Assembly: GCA_047967505.1 (NCBI GenBank)
Contig: CM106539.1
Source: Dipteris shenzhenensis
Lineage: Eukaryota; Polypodiophyta; Polypodiopsida; Gleicheniales
DNA: 64,000 nt
Direction: 5' to 3' (one strand)
Shown: positions 1 to 10,146 of the stretch, in pieces
Numbering within the stretch: position 1 is the stretch's first letter
How the letters are laid out: each line of letters starts with the position of its first letter
Position numbers and translations under genes: made by a program
Notes under the pieces: model-generated
What the model was told of the DNA's origin: nothing
Seen by the model: only the letters and a program-made list of their open reading frames with translations
The model's database searches: none

Positions 1-1395
1 CTTCTAACCTCGATTGATGATCAGCCAATCCTACTTTGCCTCAACCGGCCGCGAAAACTATCACGTTGTCAAAAGACCAGATGAAGCAACTCAAGAAGGA
101 TGTATAGCTTGAATGCTCGACCACTTAATCGATGTTCGCCTTTTGAGATGAGCTTTTTTCCAAGTTTTTTTAACTCTCCGGAGGTTGCGAGCGTGCTCTT
201 AGGCGGTTTTCTATACCTGGCACACAAGACTATTTTGTTTGATGTCTTCGCTCTTTCATCAAGTTTTCAGGGCTCACCCAAGTCTAGCCTCACCTTCTTC
301 ATGTGATTGGAGAGCACTTCGGTATGGTCATTGAGATCCCCCCCCCCTGGCGGGTTGCTCTTGACAACTACAAAGTCAACCAAGTCTGACGGGGTCCCTA
401 GAGTTAGGATCCTTACGGAGGACCCTAACATTTCGGATGATCATATCTTGCTTCAGTGCCCAGATGATCTTTTTTTGGGCAGAGAGTGGAGGTTGCAAGC
501 AGGCAAGACTAGTGCCCGGTCTGCAGGACCCTTGGACATTTTGCCAAGTATTGCCCCAAGAAGGAAAAAGCCCAAAAAACCTTCTGGTACAATAGCTCTC
601 CTTTGATCTCGCCAAGGGGGTGGGACAGCTCATGCGGTTGCTCCCTGACCTCGGTAAGGTGGTGATACTGCTCCTACACGACAAAGCGCTCCTCGACAGA
701 ATGCCCCTTTGGTACAACCGCCTCTTGCCTCACGTCCCCCAATGGTACCCACAACATATCGTTCGGTTCATACGCAACCTCCACCTCCATCAGTTCAAGA
801 GGCCCGTCCTCAACTCCTTCTCCTTAAGAGACTTGGAGTCTCCCGTTTTGGTTGTTTCCATTGTTGCACCTCACGCAATCCAAGACGCTTGAGCTACAAT
901 TGTAGCCCCGGTTGCAACTTCTCCCGCGGACCCATTGGTAGCCCCTCTCCCTATCCCAGTGGTAGCCCCTCTCCCTAACCTTGCATATTCTTTGGTTGGA
1001 CGGGCCTCCGTAGCTTTTCAGACACAAGGTTCTCAAGAGCAATCTTTAACTCCCCTCTTAGATAGAGAAAGGGAGTTGGGTACCCCGTTGATCCACTTCT
1101 GTCTGAAGAGATCCACCGCAACCCTGTGTCGAGCCTGATTCACAAGAACTCCTTTTCAACCCTTGCAGATATCCCCAAGGAGGACTTTGTGCTCTATAAT
1201 TTTGGTGAGCAAGTCATTAGGATTTATGTTGACAAGGCGTCCTCTTCTTCAGGTGGTAGGATAATTTCTCCTGTTGAATTTCGACCACTTGGTTGCATCC
1301 CTCGCTCTTTGAGCAAGAGATCTTCCCTTGTTGAGGGGTTTGTTTCCACCACTAGGTCAGATAAGATGTTCCATTCTACATCTTCCCGCAGATAA
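1..1395 (+). pseudogene. LINE A-0 ORF1 remnant
   Basis: Translation of the first 120 bases (AAKTITLSKDQMKQLKKDV) matches the start of ORF1 in A-2 (AAKTITFSKDEL). Further on, GVPRVRILTEDPN near 390-425 and a basic RRKKPKKPSGT near 560-590 match A-2's GVPRVRVLCKDAN and the stretch after its zinc knuckle. The knuckle itself has lost its cysteines here (ARSAGPLDILPSIA). The segment near 1126-1395 matches the C-terminal Ser/Pro-rich end of A-2 ORF1 and ends in SSRR followed by a stop. The family role is an RNA-binding nucleocapsid-like protein. The copy has several stops and shifts and cannot be functional. Confidence 0.7.
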
Positions 1396-1439
1396 GGATT
1401 GTTAGCAAGAACATACAAGACCTTGGTAGCATCCCTCAT

Positions 1440-2220
1440 TGTAGCCGTAGATAGTTAATTTGAAATCAGCTTCATTTAGGAGTTACTAGTGGCTTTTATT
1501 GATGTCTTACTCTTGCAAGAGCACAAATTCGATGTTAGTGATTGTACAAAGTCAGGCAAGCTAATTTCAAGTTACACCTTTGGTCACCTGCCTTTGGTTC
1601 TAGGGAAGGTACTTGAATTTCAATTTTGGATTCTTTTCTCCCCTTGGTTGTCAGACATGGTAAGATCTTACCCTCTAGAGCCCATTGGGTTCTTCTTTTG
1701 ATTGGAGATCGCAAGGTTAGACTCCTCAACCTTTACGCCCTAATAACAGCAATGATCATGTATTGTTTTAGAAGGCGTTGCTCCCCTGGGACTCCATCGC
1801 GAATTCATGGGTGATAGGAGAGGCTTCAACATTATAGAGTTACCCTTCAATAAAAATGGAGGTAGAGAGGCGACATTTATCCTTTGGAGACGATAATGTG
1901 GGATGCCTTTTTCTTCAATTTCAATGACAGAGATGTTTGGCTTAACGATGCTTTTCGCACTTAGTCACAATCACTCATGTTTTCTTAGTCGAATAGAAGG
2001 CCGCAAATGCCTATCCATGCACAGATTGATCGATTTTATATTGATGTTTGGACCCTTGATAGAGGAGAATTAGTTTGCATTGCCCCAAGGGTTTCCACTT
2101 CGGATCACTTTCCATTGGTTCTCATTGTTTCGGAGCCACATTTGAGAGGACGGTCTGCCAACATTAGGATTCTTGATACCCTTTATGCGACCTCTCAGAG
2201 ACAACATTTTAGATCTGGGT
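1440..2220 (+). pseudogene. LINE A-0 endonuclease remnant (APE type)
   Basis: The remnant contains VLLLQEHKFD near 1500-1535 (the catalytic Glu motif of APE-like endonucleases), LNLYA near 1720, a broken SWVIG...FN motif near 1805-1840, IDRFYID near 2023 and VSTSDHFPLVL near 2093-2125. The SDH motif keeps its histidine, while the related A-2 copy has SDY. At least four frame changes or stops separate these motifs. In its family the domain nicks target DNA to prime reverse transcription. This copy is inactive. Confidence 0.65.
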
Positions 2221-2450
2221 TTGTGATGTGCAAGGTGGAGTGCCCTCCCCTTCACATATGGCAAAGAAGACCTCCCTTTCACATATGGCAAAGAGGACCT
2301 CAAGATTACGAGTTAGTAGATGACACTACTATCTTCTTGGAGGCTTCTCCTCAAACTCTCACTTCCTGTGATTACTTTGGATTTGTTTTATACTATAGCA
2401 AGCCCTCACATCAATTGGAACAAGTCCGATCGCTTTTGGATCTATGACGA
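2221..2450 (+). pseudogene. LINE A-0 internal-deletion junction into RT palm
   Basis: After the endonuclease the reading jumps to ELVDDTTIFLEASPQTLTS, the RT active-site region (compare ELADDTAVFLDASP in A-1). About 1 kb of linker and RT fingers found in A-1 at 10.8-11.8 kb is therefore missing. A short direct duplication (TCACATATGGCAAAGA, 2254-2295) lies at the junction. The stretch ends inside the sequence matching WICEDDTPDWG, exactly where A-1 was inserted. Confidence 0.6.
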
Positions 2451-2569
2451 TGACACTCTTTTTTTTTTTCGAAAAAAGAGACTTCTATTAAGTAAGAAAG
2501 AAACCTGCTAGAGCAAGCTCTGTGCGGAAATACACCATGCTAAGCATATAATAAAAACACCTCAGAGGA

Positions 2570-4066
2570 ATGAGGTAGAAAGAAACCAAGGCTGAGGCTG
2601 AAAATGCCATCTCAACCCTGTAGAAGTCTCAACAAAGAAGGGAGAGTCTCTCCAATCTCTGAGAAAAGTAACTCTCTTGGAGGAGGCTGCTCGAGATGAT
2701 CCTTGCATGGTGGCCCAAATGGCCATCAGAGTGTGTATTGTATCTGTCCAAGTACTGGCCAAGATCTGACAAGGGTGAACCTGAGAACCCTCCAAAGCCT
2801 CAGTGCACCTGGTTCTCCAAATGTGCCATGCTGCAATGCTAGCTAGGATCTCCCATGGAGAGTCGACCGAGGAGTGAGCAGCCCTGAAAAGAGTGCCGGA
2901 ACATCCTCTAGAGAGCACAACTCCACAAGGTGTCGTCGGATGTGAAGAGCCCAAGAGGAGTCAAGTCTCTCAAAAAATACTTGGGGCCCTGAAAGAGTAA
3001 GCCAACCCACTGATCCCCACGTCATATAGAAAGATAGGCGAACAAAAGTGCTGAAAAGTCTTGCAATCCTCTTTGATATGATTCTCGCATGTCGGCAATC
3101 CCATAGGCAGTGCTGTATTGTCTCCAAAGCAGGAAGGCAGCGAGGGCAAGAAGGGTCTTGGATCTCCAATGGTTCACTACTATCCCACCATGAATAAAAA
3201 GCCAAAAGAAGAGAGTGATTTTTCTATTCCGGTGGGATTTCCAAAGCCTCTGCCAAAAAATTCTCTGCAAGTCAGCAAAAATCTGAAAGTTCTCCCAATG
3301 AGCAGCTCTAGTAGGCTTCCAACCCCTAGAGCTGAGCTGGAAATTCCTGGCATTACTGCCTGTGTAACGAAAGAAGGGGATGCCCTTCTCTCGGTGCCCT
3401 TCATCTATCCATTCCCATTCTCCAAGGTCCCACTGCAAAAACTTAATTACACCTCCATAGAGCCACAGCCTCCATGAGCCAAGGGCGAGGAGAAGCGGTT
3501 CAGGATCCAAGTACCACTGTAAAAGAGAGCCATGCTCCATGAAGCCCACTATCCTGACTGGCTAAAACGGTACCTCCAACAAGATATCATCTGTGGATCT
3601 GGACAGCCTGCCCCCCGAAGAAACATCAAATACTAAGGCATCCTCATGTGGGTCAAGAAAAGCAATCACCTGCAAAGGAACTCCCAATCTGAAAAATGAC
3701 CCCATCCAGGTGCAGCAAGTTATAGGCATGTCATCTGTGTCCACCTAATCCAAGAGCAAGGTTGCATCAATCTGTTGGACTCTCCCTGCACTTCCTCTGA
3801 GATTAAGAACTATCTGGGCCTGTTGGTCTACAGAAAGCTTCCTTAAGACTTTCCATGCTCCCACTGTAGATGCAGGGCCCCTCTCCCATCTTGGCCACTG
3901 CATGTAAGGAGAAGCTCCAAGTGGTCTGCCAAGCTCATCCAAAATCCTGTCATTCCACATGATAGGCTGCCTTTCAATCTCTTCACGGGTGGATGGGGGA
4001 ATCCTACGAAGAGTACTCCTGAAGCTGGCCCATGCTTTCACGATATCAACCATAAGAGGGGAAGAG
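2570..4066 (-). pseudogene. LINE A-1 ORF2 C-terminal half with zf-RVT domain
   Basis: Minus-strand reading from 4053: IVKAWASFRSTLRRIPPSTR matches A-2. It continues through GVIKFLQWDLGEWEWID and KSHRNRKITLFFWLFIHGG to CPRCLPALETIQHCLWDC near 3110-3160. The CxxC...HxxWxC pattern is the zf-RVT domain found after plant LINE reverse transcriptases. At least two stops (near 3745 and 3560) and several shifts break the frame. The zone 2461-2570 is 3' UTR. Confidence 0.75.
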
Positions 4067-4071
4067 GGAGA

Positions 4072-4238
4072 TGTTACGCTCTAGCCAAGGTAGCATGACC
4101 TCGGAAGAATCAGTCGACATTTCCCTTAAAGGATCTATCTTTGTAATATATTTGTTAGCTTAAGAAAGATTGGCTGGGAGGATATCCATGGTGCTACTCC
4201 CGTGATCTACAGTAGGAATTAGATAGTTAGTCTTTACA
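4072..4238 (+). repeat. B1 5' LTR (167 bp)
   Basis: Begins TGTTACGCTCTAGCC and ends TCTTTACA. Compared with the 460-bp B2 LTR, the first 110 and last 50 bases are shared and about 290 bp of the middle are absent. The 3' LTR of B1 has the same gap, so the short form was inherited by this insertion. Confidence 0.93.
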
Positions 4239-4240
4239 TT

Positions 4241-4252
4241 TGGTATCAGAGC
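4241..4252 (+). other. B1 primer binding site (initiator-Met tRNA)
   Basis: TGGTATCAGAGC starts two bases after the 5' LTR. It is the complement of the plant initiator methionine tRNA 3' end, the usual primer for minus-strand synthesis in plant LTR elements. Confidence 0.9.
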
Positions 4253-5358
4253 TCAAGGTTAGGAGTTCAAGAAGGGATTGACGAATAGCGCGGTGGTCCT
4301 CTGGCACCAGCTTACGAACTGGCTGACGCATCGATCGACGCTGGCCTACGAACGGGCCTACGCAAGCTTGTCACAGAGCGCAGGAAAGCAAGGGATATAA
4401 GAAGGTCTTCGACGTAGAGATTGGACCTGCCCATGACGACGGACAGCAGGCCTGGAGCATAGGTGGCGAGTTGACAGCTGGTAATCTGCGACGTGTTCCA
4501 CGAATTAAGAAAGGGAGCTGTTGGTGCTCCCGTAACTACAACGGAAAGGGGGCTGTTGGCACTCCCGTAACTACAACGGAAGGGGGGGGCATAACAGAAA
4601 CTCAGGAATAAGGGAGACCCTTCGACATTGATTGCCCGTGACGACGGACAGCAGGAGATCGTGAGCGGGGAGACCATTTGACACAAATAGCCCAACAGAC
4701 AAAGGAAGAGTCCCACTTGCCCTACAGGCGAAGGTGACGCAGAACAACAGAGTTGTATTGGGGATTGAGCACGTAAGCTGAGACCTAGGAGCGCAGAGGT
4801 GACGCAGCAGAAGTGTGGTGGCTCGTGTGCATCTTCGAGGAGATTTGGGGATGGGCAACTCGTAGCCAAAGAACGTCTCGATTAGACATCTACACCTTGG
4901 CTGACAAAGGAAGAGGCCACGCAATCCAAGAAGGCTGTGGTGAAATCGTTGATTACCAGGGAGCTCTCTTTAACCTCCATCAGTTTCGTGTTTTTTTTCT
5001 TCTCGATTTAGTCGGTTGATGCTCTACTTTCATAAACAAGATCTCGTGAGTGATCAGCTTGCATGAGGCTTTGATGCGGTAGCAGAGATAGATTATGTTT
5101 GAGGTTATGCCTATGTGCTACAGTCTGACTTTGTTTGCAGAAGTTTCCCTAGGATAGGGAAAAGCGCGGTTTGAGATATATGCCTGTGTTAAATGCCTAG
5201 TCAGTGTGCATGTGGGATTGCAGTATTCCCTAGTATAGGGAATTGTGTCAGAGTGTCAGTACACTGAATTGCGGCTATTTGTAAATACAATTTTCTAGCG
5301 GTGTTTTTAAAAACAAAACAAAACCAAACAGAAGAGAACAAAATACCCATTGAACTGA
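4253..5358 (+). other. B1 untranslated leader
   Basis: No plausible protein is encoded between the PBS and gag; open frames on the minus strand here match nothing. Two features stand out. One is a 35-bp tandem duplication (GCTGTTGG...ACAACGGAA at 4517-4551 and 4552-4586). The other is a pair of short hairpins, TTTCCCTA-GGA-TAGGGAAA near 5146 and ATTCCCTA-GTA-TAGGGAAT near 5227. Both hairpins recur in the B2 leader at the same distance from gag. Confidence 0.6.
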
Positions 5359-5871
5359 ATGGAATCAGAAGAGGGAGCTTCCAGGAGGGACACTAGTGAG
5401 TCAGGAGTCCGGCCGACCCAACAGATGTCGCGCCCAATAGCTCATACTTTATCTGGTAGGATTGCATTGCTTGAGGATGCGTTGCAACAGTTATTAGCGC
5501 AACAGTTGCAGGCACATGCAGGGCAGTCTGAACTTAGGAGAGCGATACATAGTATGTCTGCCAGACCTTGTCGAGAGGAGAAGAGAAAGGCTCCAATGGA
5601 ACCGGAGTCTAGTGTCCATACGGTCGAGCCTAGGAAGTCTAAAGTGCCAAATAGTACCAATTATAGACCGGAAAAGTAGTCTGGTCGGATGAACGACCGT
5701 AGCTCCGATGTCATTAAGACCTGGTTACACAAATGGGACGAGACGTTCGCCATTTGTGAAATCAGAAATGACATCAAGAAGATCCACGAGGCCACCCACA
5801 TGTTTAGTGAGCCAGCGGATCGGTGGTGGATTAAACAACAAAAAGATGGTATAGCATTCACTACCTGCTGA
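5359..5871 (+). pseudogene. B1 gag remnant
   Basis: Starts at ATG 5359 (MESEEGASRRDTSESGVRP). A leucine/glutamine-rich segment (LEDALQQLLAQQLQ) looks coiled-coil. The capsid motif KTWLHKWDETFAICEIRND follows. An in-frame TAG at 5677-5679 replaces the Tyr codon present in B2 and B3 (EKYSGR, EKYVGW). After WWIKQQKDG the C-terminal capsid part is deleted and the reading jumps toward the nucleocapsid linker. Gag would form the virus-like particle; this copy cannot. Confidence 0.8.
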
Positions 5872-5876
5872 GACTC

Positions 5877-8800
5877 CTAAATCAAGTACCACCATTGGAG
5901 TGAAAAGAAAAGTAACCCCAATGGCAGCCCGGGCTTGGTCTAAGTCTCCCTTAAACCCAGCACAAAGGGAAAAGCGAGAAGACAAGGCTTATGTTTTGGT
6001 TACCTTCAACCTCATCAGTGGAAGGATTGTCCACGTAACAAAGATCGTCGGATGGCTGAGATGGTGATCTCAAAATCCGATGTGGAGATGAAGGGAAGTC
6101 CCAGAGCGGAAGAGATGCAGATTCAGCTAGCGGGATCTTCTCAAAGGTTAGTACCTTGTTTGTTATGTGTGTCTGTTGCTAAGCTAGTGACGAGTGCACC
6201 TGATAACATCCTATCTAAGCCCGCAGCAACGGCGTATACAATCTTTGATGAGATGGAGTTCATTAAAATGAATGGGCAAGTAGCCAATCATGATGTCATT
6301 GTGTTGTTTGACTCGGCGTCAACTCACAATATGATTAACTCCAAGCTCGTGAAGCGCCTGAAGTTAAAACGAATGATGTACTTGATGTCTTGCGAGGTGA
6401 GAAAGATATACCTCACGGACCGTTGGTTTCCGTGATGGAAATCCGAAAAGCTCAAGAAGAGTTTTTATTCCTTTGCACAGCATCGATAGAGCCTATTGAT
6501 GATTCTTCGGCTAGCACTGATGTTACGCAAAGTGGTGAGATGGCCAAGCTGGCTAATCTTATAACTGAGCAGTTCTCTGAAAGTTTTAGGGATGAACTAA
6601 CTTATGGGTTACCTCCAAAGCGGAATGTTCAGCATAAGATTGAACTGATCCCGGAGGCAAAACCTGTAAATAGACCTCCCTATAGAATGAGTTTTACTGA
6701 AGAGACGGAGTGCGTAGACAACTGGAAGAATACCTCAAGTTGGGGCAGATTCAACCAAGTTTCTCAACTTTTGCTTCGCTAGTGATATTAAAGAAGAAAA
6801 AGGATGATATGTTTCGCCTCTGTATAGATTACAGAGCATTGATTAATATCACTATTAAGCACACATATCCGATGGCTCGGATTGATGATTTGCTAGATGC
6901 ATTACATGGAGCCGTGATTTTCAGCAAGATAGATCTTAAGTGTGGCTACCATCAGATCCGGATTAGAGCCGAGGATGTGCATAAAACCGCTTTCAAAAGC
7001 AGATTTGGTCATTATGAGTTTTTGGTAATTCACTTACCAATGCTCCGGCTACATTCGTCATGCTTATGAACGATTTACTACGTCCGTATATCGAAAAGTT
7101 TGTAGTACATTTTATTCACGATATCCTAATATTCAGTAAAAGTATTACTGAGCATCGTGAACACTTAAGAGTGGTGTTCAGTACTTTGAGGAAAGCTAGT
7201 CTTTATGTAAATAAAAAGAAAACTATACTGTCTATGGTAAGGCTTGAATATTTAGGATTCATAATTACTCCACAGGGGGTAGAAATGGATCCAAAGAAAG
7301 TGGCTGCAATACTAACTTGGCCAATCCCTCAGAGTCTGACCGCGTTGCGATCATTCATAGGGTTTGTCCAGTTTTATAGAAGACATATCAAAGGATATTC
7401 TGAAATAGTATCGCCATTGACTGATCTAACCCCAGATAAAGTATCTTTTATATTAGGACAGAATCAACAAGAAAGTTTTAACACCATAAAACAAGCTGTG
7501 GTCTCAGGACCGGTGTTAAAAATAGTTGATCCCTAGAAACCGTTGTTCCTGGAAACCGATGCAAGTGCATTGCGGTAGGTGCAGTTCTCCTTCAAGAGGA
7601 AAGGCCAGTAGCCTTTGAAAGCAAGAAGCTTTCTCTCTCTCAAAGAAATTTGCCAACTCATGAATTGGAGTTGTATGCTCTTATCCATGCTTTGAAAACA
7701 TGGAGGCATTATTTGTATGGTTCAGAGTTTTATGTGGATGTAGATCATGATACTCTGAAACATTTTAGTAAACAGCCTGACTTGAGGGGCCGCCAAGCTA
7801 GGTGGGCAGAGCTCATGTAGGAGTTTAACTTAACGATTCGGTACCAAAGAGGAAAAGATAACAAGGTTGCTGATGCGTTGTCTCGCATTATGCACAACTT
7901 GAGTTTCACGGTATTAGAGAGTGCTCTAATGACCGAGATTAGAGAAACTAAAAAAGTGGACGAGTTTGTCCAGAGCATATGGCCTAAGACTCATGTGTTA
8001 AAACCCGGGGAAAATGAAAAGGATGACCTGGCATCCAGAAAAGACCAAACTTATGCAAGATATACCATAAGGGATGGTATGCTAGAAAGAAATGGCAAGG
8101 TTGTAGTACCTAATCAGAATGATCTCAGGCAGAGAGTCGTTCGACAGTGCCATGATAGCCCGTGTGCGGGACACCCAGGAGTCGAGAAAATATGATCTCG
8201 TGAAGCGAGATTTCTTTTGGCCAAAGATGAAAAACCATATTCATGAATATGTGACACGGTGTTTTTCGTGTCGGGTAAGTAAGGCCGAGCAGGTGAAGCC
8301 ACCCGAACTTTTACAGCCCTTGGAAATACCACTGAGTGGGAGAGTATTTCCATGGACTTTATTATAGGGCTGCCTACAACACAAGGAGGGTATGATTCTA
8401 TCCTTGTGGTGGTTGATCGTCTAACCAAGATGGCTCACTTCATTCCGACTAGAGAGTCTGTTAGTGCCCCGCAAGTGGCGGATTTGTTCATTAGACATGT
8501 ATTTCATCTACATGGATTACCTAGATCCATAGTGTCAGACAAAGATGTCAGATTTACCGGTCATTTTTAGACAGCGGTATTTGAGACACCAAGAACTGAG
8601 TTGGGAATGAGTAGTGGGGATCATCCTGAGACAGATGGTGAGACGGAGAGAGTCAACCAGACTTTAGAGGATATGCTGAGGGCATATGTGTCATTGAGGC
8701 AACATACATACGACAAGTGGTTACCATTGTTGGAGTTTGCCTACAATGATAGAAAACATTCCTCTACCGGGTTCAATCCATTTGAGCTGAACTATGGTTA

Positions 8801-9409
8801 TAGACCAGCCAATCCAACTATAGTTGGAGTACCTCAGAAAGTGCCTAGTGCCGCGAACTTTGTAGTTCAGATGCGGGAGATGCTAGCACTTGCGAGAGCT
8901 AATATCCGCCAAGCTATGGATAGAGCCAAGGTATATGCGGATGAAAATCAGTCGATAAGAGTATTTAAGGAAGGAGAAAAGTTTTTGTCAGAGTTCCTTC
9001 GCACTCGAACTCGTTGACTTCTGGAGATTGTGCTAAGTTATCACCTCGATACTGTGGGCCGTGGTTAATTCTAAAGAGAATAGGCAAGGCAGCCTATAAA
9101 TTAGAATTGCCACAAGGGTGTAAGGTGCACTCGGTTTTTCATGTTTTGCACTTAAAGGAATTTTTACATACAGATGACTCACTAATCGAAGGTGTGGTTT
9201 TGTTTCAAGAGATAGAGGATAATGCGAGGCAGAAACCAACAAGAATCCTAGACCGAGGAACAATGCAAATACGAAATCGGAAGATACCCACGGTGTTGGT
9301 TGCATGGCATGGTCAGCCTCTATCCGAAGCTACCTAGATATTAGTATACAAGTTGCGGAGAGTGTTCCCAGACTTCATCATCGAGGACGCTGATGTAAAA
9401 AGAGGGAAG
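5877..9409 (+). pseudogene. B1 pol remnant (PR-RT-RNase H-IN-chromodomain)
   Basis: Domains in order: aspartic protease (VLFDSASTHNMINSKL near 6298-6345), RT (from about 6640; [13 protein letters not shown] near 6926), RNase H (FLETDASA near 7546 and KDNKVADALSRIM near 7857), integrase zinc region (HDSPCAGHPGVEK near 8151, then CFSC near 8261), integrase core (MDFIIGLP near 8352, SDKDVRF near 8538, HPETDGETERVNQ near 8620), GPY-like SPRYCGPW near 9044, and a chromodomain-like tail ending FPDFIIEDADV. Defects: deletion between protease and RT, a small deletion at 7027, catalytic FIHD for FIDD near 7114, and stops at 7534, 7818, 8568 and 9334. Confidence 0.88.
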
Positions 9410-9412
9410 GAA
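9397..9412 (+). other. B1 polypurine tract
   Basis: AAAAAGAGGGAAGGAA abuts the 3' LTR. This is the expected primer site for plus-strand DNA synthesis. A near-identical purine run sits beside the LTR in B2 and B3. Confidence 0.85.
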
Positions 9413-9579
9413 TGTTACGCTCTAGCTGAGGTAGCATGACCTCGGAAGAATCAGTCGACATTTTTCTTAAAGGATCTATCTTTGTAATATATTTGTTAGC
9501 TTCAGCAAGGTTGGCTGGGAGGATAAACATGTTGCTGCTCCCGTGATATGCAGTAGGAATTAGATAGTTAGTCCTTACA
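9413..9579 (+). repeat. B1 3' LTR (167 bp)
   Basis: Same length and ends as the 5' LTR at 4072-4238, with about 14 substitutions. It is followed at once by the GGAGA target duplication (9580-9584), after which LINE A-1 sequence resumes. Confidence 0.92.
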
Positions 9580-9603
9580 GGAGACCTAAGGTGGGCTGTG
9601 GCA

Positions 9604-10138
9604 CAAGGTTGTAAGACACGTTAGACACGCTTCAGACACGAGTGTCTAAAGTGTCTTAAAGATAAGACACGTAAGACACACCATTGTGATTATAATAATA
9701 AATATTTAATTAATATATATATAAGTATACAAATGGACAACTTGCTAGCATAGCTTGCTGCTAGATTCTAGAAGTACAATAAGCTACACTTCAACAATGC
9801 AAGAAGGCTCTCGTACAATGTAGTTAAGAGTCAAGACTCGTCACTCAAAACTTAAAACTTAAAGTTAAGACTCACGACTCAAGAGCTCGGAAGTATTGAG
9901 TACTTAAAGATTTACATGGACAATTAAATCTTGTCACATGTGATATCAATGCAATCTGCATCTCGATACATATAATTGAAAGAAAACTTTCGACTCTCAA
10001 GACTCAAATGTCTGAACATTCATCCTACTCCGAATCTACGAGGTCACTGCCACTGCAAAGAAAAAAACCAGAGTGTCTAAAGGTGTCTTAAGTGTCTTAA
10101 GTGTCTTACGATAAGACATGAGTGTCTTAACAACCATG
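9604..10138. mobile_element. hAT-like MITE (non-autonomous DNA transposon)
   Basis: The left end CAAGGTTGTAAGACAC and the inverted right end CATGGTTGTTAAGACAC pair as imperfect terminal inverted repeats of about 16 bp, with the CA..GGTTGT start typical of hAT elements. Both subterminal zones carry many copies of AAGACAC/GTGTCTTA. The interior is AT-rich and codes for nothing. The flanks CTGTGGCA and CTCTGGTG fit an aged 8-bp target duplication (5 of 8 match). Comparison with A-2 shows that A-1 sequence is continuous if 9604-10138 and one flank copy are removed. hAT membership is inferred; the insertion itself is well supported. Confidence 0.7.
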
Positions 10139-10146
10139 CTCTGGTG

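Larger units (their letters stand above)
1..2460 (+). mobile_element. LINE A-0, left part (degenerate L1-clade element)
   Basis: This is a plus-strand LINE of the A family entering from the left edge of the window. Its order is ORF1 remnant, endonuclease remnant, then a jump into reverse transcriptase. The same protein segments occur in better shape on the minus strand at 20527-26233 (A-2). Here they carry many stops and frameshifts, so this is the oldest A copy in the window. It breaks at 2460, where minus-strand LINE A-1 is inserted, and resumes at 11831. The matching RT text on both sides of the insertion shows that the two parts were once contiguous. Confidence 0.8.
4072..9579 (+). mobile_element. 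Ty3/gypsy chromovirus-like LTR retrotransposon B1
   Basis: A complete structure: 5' LTR, initiator-Met PBS, leader, gag, protease, RT, RNase H, integrase, chromodomain-like tail, purine tract and 3' LTR. The 5-bp target duplication GGAGA is at 4067-4071 and 9580-9584, inside LINE A-1. Both LTRs are only 167 bp and begin TGTTACGC and end TTACA. About 14 differences between the two LTRs (8%) make it much older than B2. Gag and pol contain deletions and stops, and the RT active site reads FIHD instead of FIDD. It cannot move on its own. Confidence 0.93.

Noticed and set aside
2562-3205. Plus-strand frames over LINE A-1 and LINE A-3 (such as 3118-3477 and 63100-63450)
   Set aside because: Antisense shadows of the LINE C-terminal coding region.
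4239-4260. tRNA gene at TGGTATCAGAGC
   Set aside because: Only the 12-base complement of a tRNA 3' end is present; it is the primer binding site, not a tRNA gene.
4312-4924. 185- and 117-codon minus-strand frames
   Set aside because: They lie antisense in the untranslated leader of gypsy element B1 and match no protein; chance frames.
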